Source: Opitutia bacterium (GTDB lineage Bacteria > Verrucomicrobiota > Verrucomicrobiia > Opitutales > Opitutaceae). Taken from it: DNA of 64,000 nucleotides. How positions within the stretch are numbered: position 1 is the stretch's first letter; each line of letters opens with the position of its first letter. The position numbers were made by a program, and so were the translations under genes. Where the stretch lies: NCBI GenBank assembly GCA_003142615.1, contig PLMW01000078.1:7751-71750 (forward strand). Direction: 5' to 3'. This document shows positions 1 to 7,183 of this stretch, one piece after another. The notes beneath the pieces were generated by a model. The model did not search any database. It was not told where the DNA came from and saw only the letters and a list, made by a program, of their open reading frames with translations.

Positions 1-94
1 CGGCGCGCTCGTGGAGCGCCGCCCAGGCGTCGATGAGCGGCGTCTCGGTGTCGATGATGAGTCCGTCGAAATCGAAAACAAGGGCGCGAATCAT
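1..94 (-). CDS. HAD-superfamily hydrolase, N-terminal fragment
   Basis: The first 31 codons of a gene that runs off the left edge of the window. The ATG lies at 94 on the minus strand. The translation opens MIRALVFDFDGLIIDTE, the motif I of haloacid dehalogenase hydrolases, with the nucleophile Asp and the general acid Asp two residues later. The DG(L/V)(I/L)xDTE form is typical of the beta-phosphoglucomutase-like phosphatase/mutase subfamily. The substrate cannot be told from this fragment. It is divergent from the M3 peptidase gene, with about 138 bp between the starts. Confidence 0.85.
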   Translation of the reverse strand, partial: MIRALVFDFDGLIIDTETPLIDAWAALHERA

Positions 95-232
95 CGGAGA
101 TAGCAGTCAGCAGAAAGGAGCCGCAGTCAAGCGGCCGAGTGCCGGAAAGTGCCGCCGACCGGTCGTCACGCCGGCAGGCCATTCGTCATCGGTAGCTGGA
201 CGCCGGCGGGAAAACCGCCATCTTGCAGGTTC

Positions 233-2140
233 ATGCACGAACCACTCCCTCGCTTCGTCCGGCGCGGTTGCACCGCCGCGGCCCTCATCGCCCTCATGTC
301 CACCCTCGCCTTGGCCGCCAAGCCCACGTCCCACATCCGCGCCGAAATCCCGGCCCAGTACAAATGGGATCTCGGCCCCATCTTCCCCAACTGGGACGCC
401 TGGGAGGCGGGCATGAAGGCGCTCGATGCGAAAATGGCTGAGTTTGCCGCCCTCAAGGGCACTTTGGTCCAAGGTCCACAGGCAGTGCTGCACGCCTACG
501 GGCTGTCGGACGAGATCGGCATCCTGCTGGGCAAGGTTGACAGTTACACCCAACTGCAGCGCGACACCGACACACGTAACCAAGATGTGAGTGCCCGCTT
601 CCAGCGCGTGCAGGCGCTCGTCGCCAAATTCAATACCGCGACGGCGTGGTTCACCCCGGAGCTGCTGACCATCCCGCAGGCGACCATGGAGCAGTGGATC
701 ACGCAGACGCCCGACCTCGGCATCTATCGCTTCACCATCCTCGACAACTACCGCCTGCAAAAGCACGTCCTCGACGAGAAGGGCGAACGGCTGCTTGCCT
801 ACAGCACCCGCGCCAACGAGACCCCGACCACGGCCTTCCAGGAGCTGTCCACCTCGGACATCAAGTTTCCCAAGGTCACCTTGGCGGACGGCAAGGACGT
901 GACGCTCACACCGGGCGCCTATCAGGCGGTCCTCGCCACCGATTACAACCAGGCCGACCGGACCAAGTCCTTCGAGGCCTACCTGAAGACCTATGCCGCC
1001 ACGGCCAACACCTACGCGGCGCTCTACAACGGCATCCTCCAGCGCGACTGGTTCCTGACGCAGGCGCGCAACTATCCGGACACGCTCGAGGCGGCGCTCG
1101 ATGGCAACAACATTCCCACCGCCGTCGTGGACACGCTGGTGACGACCACGCGCCAGGGCACCGCACCGTTGCAGCGCTACCTGCGCCTGCGCAAACGGCT
1201 GCTCAGCCTGGAAACCTATCACCTCTACGACGGCTTCGTCCCGATCTACAAAATCGAGAAAAGCTATTCGTATGAGGAGGCCGAGCAGATGGTCATCGCC
1301 TCGGTGGCGCCACTCGGGACCGACTACCAGGGGAAAATGAAGCAGCTCCTCACCGGCGGACGGGTCGATGTCTATGAGAACGAAGGCAAGACCAGCGGGG
1401 CCTACAGCGCCCCCATTTACGGTGCCGGCGCGTTCATGCTGATGAACTACAACGACACGATGGATGCCGTTTTCACGCTCGCGCACGAAGCCGGCCACTC
1501 CCTGCACACGATCCTCGCCTTTGAGACGCAGCCCTACGTCACGGCCAATTACACGATCTTCGTGGCCGAGGTCGCCTCGACCATGAACGAACGGCTGATG
1601 TTGAAGAAGCTGCTCGAGACCACCACCGACCCGAAGGAGCGCTTCGTGCTCGTCCAGCATGCCGTCGACAACATCGTGGGCACGTTCTACACGCAGGTGC
1701 TCTTCGCCAACTTCGAGCTCGAGGCCCATCGCCTGGCCGAGCAGGGCCAGCCCATCACCGTCGACGCGCTCAAGGAGATCTACGGCCGGCTGCTGCACGA
1801 CTACTACGGCGACGCCATCAGCCAGGATGAGCTTTACCGTTATACGTGGGCGCGCATCCCGCACTTCTACAACACGCCCTACTATGTCTACCAGTACGCC
1901 ACCTGCTTCGCCTCGTCGGCGCAGCTCGACAAGGCGATGAATACCGGCACCGCGGCGGAGCGCGCGGCGGTGACGGAACGCTACCTCAATCTGCTCAAAA
2001 GCGGCGGCAGCGATTATCCGATGGCGCTGCTGAAGAAGGCCGGCGTCGACCTGACGCAGCGCGCGACCGTGCAGGCGGTGGTCGACCAGATGGACGAACT
2101 AGTGTCGCAGCTCGAAGCCGAGGCGGCGAAGATTCAATAA
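233..2140 (+). CDS. M3 family oligoendopeptidase F-like metallopeptidase, exported
   Basis: Predicted zinc peptidase of 635 residues that should cleave oligopeptides. The HEAGH zinc-binding motif is at about residues 418-422, followed by a second conserved segment with Glu (FVAEVAST). Upstream segments match the oligoendopeptidase F N-terminal and M3 catalytic domains, and the length is usual for PepF. I chose the ATG at 233, not the upstream in-frame start at 149. The protein then opens with a short basic stretch and a hydrophobic run (about residues 13-25, ending in Ala-rich sequence) that reads as a signal peptide. This suggests a periplasmic or envelope location, while classical PepF is cytoplasmic. 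It ends convergently with the EIIA-like gene. Confidence 0.9.
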   Translation: MHEPLPRFVRRGCTAAALIALMSTLALAAKPTSHIRAEIPAQYKWDLGPIFPNWDAWEAGMKALDAKMAEFAALKGTLVQGPQAVLHAYGLSDEIGILLGKVDSYTQLQRDTDTRNQDVSARFQRVQALVAKFNTATAWFTPELLTIPQATMEQWITQTPDLGIYRFTILDNYRLQKHVLDEKGERLLAYSTRANETPTTAFQELSTSDIKFPKVTLADGKDVTLTPGAYQAVLATDYNQADRTKSFEAYLKTYAATANTYAALYNGILQRDWFLTQARNYPDTLEAALDGNNIPTAVVDTLVTTTRQGTAPLQRYLRLRKRLLSLETYHLYDGFVPIYKIEKSYSYEEAEQMVIASVAPLGTDYQGKMKQLLTGGRVDVYENEGKTSGAYSAPIYGAGAFMLMNYNDTMDAVFTLAHEAGHSLHTILAFETQPYVTANYTIFVAEVASTMNERLMLKKLLETTTDPKERFVLVQHAVDNIVGTFYTQVLFANFELEAHRLAEQGQPITVDALKEIYGRLLHDYYGDAISQDELYRYTWARIPHFYNTPYYVYQYATCFASSAQLDKAMNTGTAAERAAVTERYLNLLKSGGSDYPMALLKKAGVDLTQRATVQAVVDQMDELVSQLEAEAAKIQ

Positions 2141-2181
2141 CCGATCGCGCGAGGCAGACGGCAGCGGTCAGCCGCGAAGTG

Positions 2182-2212
2182 CCGGCGGCCTGAAGCAGGG
2201 CTGCGCCGCCGG
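2182..2212. terminator. possible shared hairpin between convergent genes
   Basis: CCGGCGGC at 2182-2189 pairs with GCCGCCGG at 2205-2212 across a 15-nt loop, between the stops of the convergent M3 peptidase and EIIA genes. Only a weak TTTA follows. It could terminate either transcript, but the missing T-run keeps confidence low. Confidence 0.3.
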
Positions 2213-2213
2213 T

Positions 2214-2690
2214 TTACGCCGGCGCCAGCAGCCGCGCCTCGGCGGCCAGCACGACCCGGACGAACTCCTCCGGCGTGGCGGCGCTCAGAAGCGTCGACCG
2301 GTTGACCGGATCCTTGAAGATGCGGCAGAGCAGGCCGACGATTTGCAGGTACCCGCCGGGGTCCGACCGGGGCGTGCCCAGCATGAATATGAGCTGCACG
2401 GTCTGGTTGCCGTTCTCGAAAAACACGCCTTGGTCGCTGCGGCCGATGGCCATCACGATCTTCCCGACATGCTCGGTGCGCGCGTGCGGCAGGGCGATGC
2501 CGTTGCCGAGGCAGGTGGTGTCGAGGCGGTCACGGGCCAGGATCTCGCCGTAGAAACCCTCGAAATCGATCACGTCGGGATGACCGGCGAGCAGACCGGC
2601 GACCTCGTGCAGGGCCGCGATGTGCTCCGTGCTCCGCACGTGGAGCGTGATGCGCGCCGGGTCGAGGAGTTGGGCGAGTCTGCCAGCCAT
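2214..2690 (-). CDS. PTS EIIA (fructose/nitrogen-type, PtsN-like) protein
   Basis: A 158-residue single-domain protein of the PTS EIIA type 2 family. The key motif GIALPHARTEHV, around residues 64-75, carries the phospho-accepting His. It is flanked by the usual strand-helix elements (LDTTCLGNG before, LIFMLGTP after). A stand-alone EIIA with no linked EIIB/EIIC transporter points to a regulatory PtsN-like role, not sugar import. No HPr, EI or rpoN gene is visible in the window. It lies 52 nt upstream of the PEGA lipoprotein stop, on the same strand, so the two may be co-transcribed with the lipoprotein gene first. Confidence 0.88.
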   Translation of the reverse strand: MAGRLAQLLDPARITLHVRSTEHIAALHEVAGLLAGHPDVIDFEGFYGEILARDRLDTTCLGNGIALPHARTEHVGKIVMAIGRSDQGVFFENGNQTVQLIFMLGTPRSDPGGYLQIVGLLCRIFKDPVNRSTLLSAATPEEFVRVVLAAEARLLAPA

Positions 2691-2742
2691 GGGTGAATCT
2701 CGGCGCCAGCCGGGGAAAAGGGGAGGCCGGCGCGGCGGGCCT

Positions 2743-4605
2743 TCACTTGGAGCCGCCGCTCAGCTTCAGACGCCAGATGTTGTAGGCGCCGCCACGGTTG
2801 GAGAGGAAGAAGATCACGCCCTCCTCCGATGGCGACCAGGCCGGCATGATGTCGTCAGAGCCGTTCTGCGTCAGGCGCTGCAGGTTCGTTCCGTCCGCGT
2901 TGATCAGATAAATGTCGTTGTTGTGCCGGCCCTGCTCATCCACGCCGTGGTCGGAGACAAACAACACCCGGGCGCCATCCGGGCTGACCGCGGGGTTGAA
3001 GCAATTGCTCTTCCGGAAATCCTCCTGGTTGATCAGGGCCGTCTCCAGCTTGCCGTCCGCCGTGATCGAAAAAATCTGCTTTTGCCTGGTGTCCTCATCC
3101 AGTTTCACGAAGAAGACCTTTTCCGCGAAGGTGTTGTTGATCTCGCTGGCGCTGATCGGCAGTTGCGTCGGCAGCGAACCGTCGAACCGGATGTTGCTGA
3201 CCTGGGATTCCGCCAGGGGGAAATTGGGCTCCGTGGACAGATAGAACAGCTGCCGGTTGCTGTCGCCATAGGTGGGGGCGAAATTGAAGCGGGTGTCATT
3301 GGTCAGCCGCGAAATGCCCCCGGAGAGCCGGTTGTCGACGAGACTCACGCGGAAGATGTCGGGCTTGTTCCGGTCGCTCCGGTTGGAGGCAAACACCAGG
3401 TAGTTGCTGCCATCGTTGGCGATGTCGGGCAGGGTGTCCCAATAGCGGCTGCCCTGAGTGAGCCGCGCCACGCCGCTGGCGGCATCGTCGGCCTGTTTGA
3501 TGAAGAGGTTGGAATAAAGGCTGCCCTGTTCATCGTGCTCGGTGAGCCCGAAGATCACATGCTGCCCGTCGGGCGTCACACAGAATGAGTTGATCGATTC
3601 CGCGCGGGTGGCGGCCGCCTCCTTCTGATCCTTGCGGCCAAAATTGGTCACCGGCTTGAGATCGGTGACGATTTCAGCGGACTCGCGCGTGCTGAGGATG
3701 CCGAGGGCGGTGTTTTGTTGGGCTTTGAAGACGACCCCGGTGGGCGTCATGATGAGCGCGGGACAGGTGAGGGTGGTGGCGATCTCGGTGATGGCTTGCA
3801 GCTTCAACGCGATCGCCGTGCCGTACGCAAAGTCGATCACCGTGACGGCGGGCTTGTATTTGGCGGGAATCTCCACCGACAGGTTGAATCTCGGCCAGGC
3901 GGCCGATTTGTTCGGCCGGTGGAAGGTGATGGGCAGCTTGAGCGGAGTCTGGCCCACCACCGTGCCGTTGAGGGTCACATCCGCATTGAGTTCGGCGCCA
4001 TCCGCCGTCGTGGCCGCGATGGTGTAAACCCGCTCCTCCCGCAGCAGGGCCAGCTCGATCTTCGGCACGGACGCGGTGGCCGAATCCAACACCACCTTTT
4101 CACTCTGATAGTTCGGCTTGGAGACCACCAGCGTCTGCTCCTGCCACGCACTGGTTTTATTCTCGCGCGTGTAAGTCACCGGCAGTCCACTGGCCGGCGT
4201 GGTGCCCACCGGCCGTCCCTCGAGCGTCAGGGCGGCTCCGTCGGGACTGGAATTGATGTCGTAAGTCTTGCTCAGGGTCTTCGGCTCCAGTCGGGCGGAT
4301 ATTGCGTGCTGATTCGGATCAGGCTGGTAGACAAACGACTCGGGGAAGTAACCCTCCAGCCGGAATTCAACCGGCACCGGCTTTTTCCCGTCCAAAGTCA
4401 CCTGCGTCGGGGTCACGCCGATATTCTGATTGTTCACGAACGCCGTCGCGCCAGGCGGGTTCGAGGTCACCTGAAGGGGGGTGGCGCAGCCGCCCAGGAG
4501 GGCGATGACAACCGCTGCCAGGCCGGCGACCGCGGCGATTTGATGACGGGTGGACCGAGCGGAACAAAGGGCAGGCATCATGGGCGGGGAGGGGTTGGAG
4601 GACAT
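2743..4605 (-). CDS. lipoprotein with PEGA domains and a TolB/WD40-like beta-propeller
   Basis: A predicted envelope lipoprotein. A basic N-terminus is followed by a hydrophobic run ending in a lipobox (LLGGC). Then come PEGA-type segments (SNPPGATAFVNNQNIGVTP, then SSPDGAALTLEGRPVGTTP). The C-terminal half is a series of TolB-like blades (SPDGARVLFVSDH, IYLINADGTNLQRLTQNG, MPAWSPSEEGVIFFLSNRGG). This architecture usually serves protein-protein or wall contacts and is not enzymatic. The open frame reaches 4641, but 4605 (MSSNPS) or 4578 give a better-sized signal region. No clear Shine-Dalgarno separates these. The central segment, roughly residues 220-330, has no domain I recognise. Confidence 0.8.
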   Translation of the reverse strand: MSSNPSPPMMPALCSARSTRHQIAAVAGLAAVVIALLGGCATPLQVTSNPPGATAFVNNQNIGVTPTQVTLDGKKPVPVEFRLEGYFPESFVYQPDPNQHAISARLEPKTLSKTYDINSSPDGAALTLEGRPVGTTPASGLPVTYTRENKTSAWQEQTLVVSKPNYQSEKVVLDSATASVPKIELALLREERVYTIAATTADGAELNADVTLNGTVVGQTPLKLPITFHRPNKSAAWPRFNLSVEIPAKYKPAVTVIDFAYGTAIALKLQAITEIATTLTCPALIMTPTGVVFKAQQNTALGILSTRESAEIVTDLKPVTNFGRKDQKEAAATRAESINSFCVTPDGQHVIFGLTEHDEQGSLYSNLFIKQADDAASGVARLTQGSRYWDTLPDIANDGSNYLVFASNRSDRNKPDIFRVSLVDNRLSGGISRLTNDTRFNFAPTYGDSNRQLFYLSTEPNFPLAESQVSNIRFDGSLPTQLPISASEINNTFAEKVFFVKLDEDTRQKQIFSITADGKLETALINQEDFRKSNCFNPAVSPDGARVLFVSDHGVDEQGRHNNDIYLINADGTNLQRLTQNGSDDIMPAWSPSEEGVIFFLSNRGGAYNIWRLKLSGGSK

Positions 4606-4838
4606 TGTTAGTCGCTGACCGCCCGACGAGGCAAGACCCATGTCGGAGCGGCAACGCCATCGTCATGTCCGACGCGGCGGTAACGCCTGCCTGGCACGAC
4701 GGGGAAGCCTCGCGCGGGGGGTTCCTCTCCGCCCGATCCAATCGACTGCGGGCTTTACTTTCCCGGTCCGAAACGAGCATATAGCGCCAAACCCGGGGCG
4801 GCCCGGCTTTGAGGCCACAGCCGCTCTCAACCTGCACG

Positions 4839-5696
4839 ATGGATTTCCAGACCTCACTGCATATCGATGGTCTCACGGACATCGGAAACATCCGTCTCAA
4901 CAATGAAGATGCCTGGTGGGCCGGGCAGTTGGGCGGCGGGGATGTCTTCATGGAAGCCGGCGCCGAGCCGTTGCATCCGACCACGCCCGGCGCCCCGGTG
5001 CTCCTCCTCGTGAGCGATGGCGTGGGCGGAGCCAATGCGGGCGAGGTGGCCAGCCGGCTGGCGATCAACTTGATTGCAGGCGAACTCGGTCGTGAGCCCG
5101 GTGCCTTGCAGGAGCCCGCTTCCGCTTGTGAGACCATTCGCGCCGTCCTGTGCACGGCCAATGCAGCCATCACGGCCAAGGCCGCCGAATCCGGATTTGA
5201 GGGTATGGGAGCCACGCTATCGTTGCTCTGCTTCGCCGGCGAGGGAGCCGCCTGCTGGGGCCAGGCGGGCGACAGTCGCATCTATGTCTGCCGCCAGGGC
5301 TGGTTGCGGCAGATCAGCCGCGATCAATCGCCGGTGGGCCGGATGCGCCAGCGGGGTGAGATCACCGAGGCGGAGGCCCGCCGGCATCCGCTGCGCAACC
5401 AGATCGACCAAAGTCTCGGCGACCCTGTCGCCACCTTTCAACCCGATGTCGGCGTCGAGAAGCTACGGCCCGGCGATGTGTACCTGGTTTGCTCCGACGG
5501 CTTGAGCGATGGACTGTGGGACCACGAGATCAGGCGGATCCTCACTGCCGTGCGCCGCCCGGCTGAGGTGCGGCCCGCCGTGCACGAACTGGTCGCCAGT
5601 GCCAAACAAACCTCCGGGCGCGACAACATCACCGCAGTAATCGCCCTCGTTGAGGGACCGCCGTTTGCCGACGCCGCCCCAGCCGGATTGATCTAG
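4839..5696 (+). CDS. PP2C-family Ser/Thr protein phosphatase
   Basis: A 285-residue phosphatase of the PPM/PP2C family (Stp/PrpC-like). Metal-binding motifs are present in order: an N-terminal D-x-G-x-x-R-x-x-N-E-D segment (near residues 13-23), SDGVGGANAGEVAS, GMGATLSLL...GDSR, SDGLSD and GRDNITAVI. The first, SDG and GRDN Asp residues are the manganese ligands in this family. The annotated start gives MDFQTS; an ATG 30 nt upstream is possible but adds nothing conserved. A Ser/Thr kinase (7184) and an FHA protein (6171) lie within 3 kb, so it probably reverses phosphorylation in the same circuit (inferred). Confidence 0.93.
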   Translation: MDFQTSLHIDGLTDIGNIRLNNEDAWWAGQLGGGDVFMEAGAEPLHPTTPGAPVLLLVSDGVGGANAGEVASRLAINLIAGELGREPGALQEPASACETIRAVLCTANAAITAKAAESGFEGMGATLSLLCFAGEGAACWGQAGDSRIYVCRQGWLRQISRDQSPVGRMRQRGEITEAEARRHPLRNQIDQSLGDPVATFQPDVGVEKLRPGDVYLVCSDGLSDGLWDHEIRRILTAVRRPAEVRPAVHELVASAKQTSGRDNITAVIALVEGPPFADAAPAGLI

Positions 5697-5784
5697 CGGC
5701 ACCGGCTCCTCCATGGCTGATTCCCGGCCGCCCGACCAATTGAGATGAACCTCCAATCTGCCGTCGCTGTCTAATCCTCCCCGC

Positions 5785-6159
5785 ATGGGTCGCCCCGTCA
5801 TTCCCGACATCGTTGCCTTCCTCCAAGCCGCCGGAAAATGGATCGGCGATGAGCTCAATCTCGATCAGCTCCGGGCGGGCGACCGTCTGCTCGTGCGCAC
5901 CCGTCACACCCACTACCTGTTTTTGATGACGGGCCTGCATACCGCACGGTTGACCACCGACCGGCGCGACCGCCCGCGCGGCATGGTGCGGATCCAAGGA
6001 TGTGTCTTCGGCCGGTCGCGCATGATCAAACCCGGGCATCTTTTCTGCGGGGGAGGCCTCGAGTTCACCCTCGATCACGATCGCCGGACCTTCACCACCA
6101 CCCCGATTGAGGCAATCCAGTTGATCAGCGCCACGCCGCCTTCCTCCGCTGCGCCCTGA
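5785..6159 (+). CDS. conserved-looking small protein, unknown function
   Basis: A 124-residue open frame between the phosphatase and the FHA-cyclase gene. I do not recognise the family. The composition looks like a real protein: an N-terminal amphipathic helix (PDIVAFLQAAGKWIGDELNL), then a mostly beta region with evenly spaced Gly (MVRIQGCVFGRSRMIKPG, HLFCGGGLEFTLD). No signal peptide or membrane span is seen. It ends 11 nt before the convergent FHA-cyclase stop, so both strands are tightly packed here. A regulatory partner of the surrounding phospho-signalling genes is possible but unproven. Confidence 0.6.
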   Translation: MGRPVIPDIVAFLQAAGKWIGDELNLDQLRAGDRLLVRTRHTHYLFLMTGLHTARLTTDRRDRPRGMVRIQGCVFGRSRMIKPGHLFCGGGLEFTLDHDRRTFTTTPIEAIQLISATPPSSAAP

Positions 6160-6170
6160 AGCAGGGGAGG

Positions 6171-7028
6171 TCAGTCGGCCAGCCGGTGCACCGCATGCAC
6201 GCCGGGGAAGCCGTCGAGCGGATGTTCGCCGAGCGGCGCGCAGGCGCACGCGGCGGGCAGGCTGGCGCGCGCGGCCTCGCTGACAATCGAGTCGGATAGG
6301 AGCGCGGAGCAGACTTTTTCGAGGCGAAAGACGTAGATGACCTCGGGACCGGAAAGGTTGTTGGCGCCGCCGGCGCCGCCTTCCAGCGTCACGGGCGCGA
6401 AATGCAGGACGATGCGAAAATCGGGAGCACGCAGGCGCTGCAACTGGACCAGCTGCCCGAGCGTGCCGGCGACCAGGCCCGGCACCTCCGGGCTGTGCTT
6501 CCAGTAGGCAAAGATCGCATCGCCCAGGAACTTGTCGACGACGCCCCCGGCGGTCTCGATGGCGTCGCGGCACTGGCGCAACCAGGTGCCGACTTTGAGG
6601 CCGAGGGTGTCGGTGTCCAGCTGGCGGCTGAGATTGGTGTAGCGCTTGATGTCCACCATGAGCAGCCAGCATTGCTGGTTGGCGCGCACCAGCTCGGTCG
6701 GCGGCGCATTCGTCTCGAGGCTGGCGTTGGCGGCTTCTTTCGCCGTCCGAAAGACAAAACCTTCATCCATGATGGTGATGACGTCGCCGTCCTTGAGCCG
6801 GCAGGGGATGGTGACGCGTTTGCCGTTGCGCAGCGTGCCGTTGGTGCTGCCGAGGTCGGCGATCCAGTATTCGGTGCCGCCCTCGGCCCGCTGGGCATGA
6901 AGGTGCGCATGCCGCCGGGAGGCGCCCGGTGATTGCAGCTGCACGGTATTCGCATGGGCCCGCCCGAAGTAACAGTTGGTTTCAATGGCAATACGACTGC
7001 CATCGCTTTTCTCGATCCAAGCGCTCAT
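6171..7028 (-). CDS. FHA domain fused to a class III nucleotide cyclase homology domain
   Basis: A 285-residue cytoplasmic fusion. Residues 1-95 are an FHA domain, which binds phosphothreonine: GR at 22-23, SRRH at 37-40 and GSTNGT at 60-65 are the usual pThr-contact residues. Residues 118-270 match the adenylate/guanylate cyclase core. The two metal-binding Asp positions are kept (VDIKRYT, Asp126; FLGDAIFAYW, Asp170). Later substrate-recognition and transition-state residues are not obvious, so activity and substrate (ATP or GTP) are uncertain. The gene is divergent from the kinase gene at 7184, with 155 bp between the starts. The kinase, directly or through a substrate, is the natural source of the phosphothreonine read here (inferred). 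Confidence 0.85.
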   Translation of the reverse strand: MSAWIEKSDGSRIAIETNCYFGRAHANTVQLQSPGASRRHAHLHAQRAEGGTEYWIADLGSTNGTLRNGKRVTIPCRLKDGDVITIMDEGFVFRTAKEAANASLETNAPPTELVRANQQCWLLMVDIKRYTNLSRQLDTDTLGLKVGTWLRQCRDAIETAGGVVDKFLGDAIFAYWKHSPEVPGLVAGTLGQLVQLQRLRAPDFRIVLHFAPVTLEGGAGGANNLSGPEVIYVFRLEKVCSALLSDSIVSEAARASLPAACACAPLGEHPLDGFPGVHAVHRLAD

Positions 7029-7183
7029 GGGGTCTCGTCCTTAGCGGGGAACATGCCGGAATACGACTGGTTGGCGCAACGGAAAAGAAGCGGCGGGATG
7101 GTCCCGGCCCAAAAGCCGGCTTGCGCCGCCCATGGCGGACATCCCACACTGCCTCGTACGGCGGCACCAGGCCCTGCCCGAGC

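Noticed and set aside
107-1864. Long minus-strand open frame opposite the M3 peptidase
   Set aside because: It mirrors the codon pattern of the plus-strand gene in high-GC DNA and has no recognisable domain. The same applies to frames opposite gyrA (10140-12251), gyrB (12298-14847), addAB (17581-21003, 20570-22672) and fumA (34083-35744).
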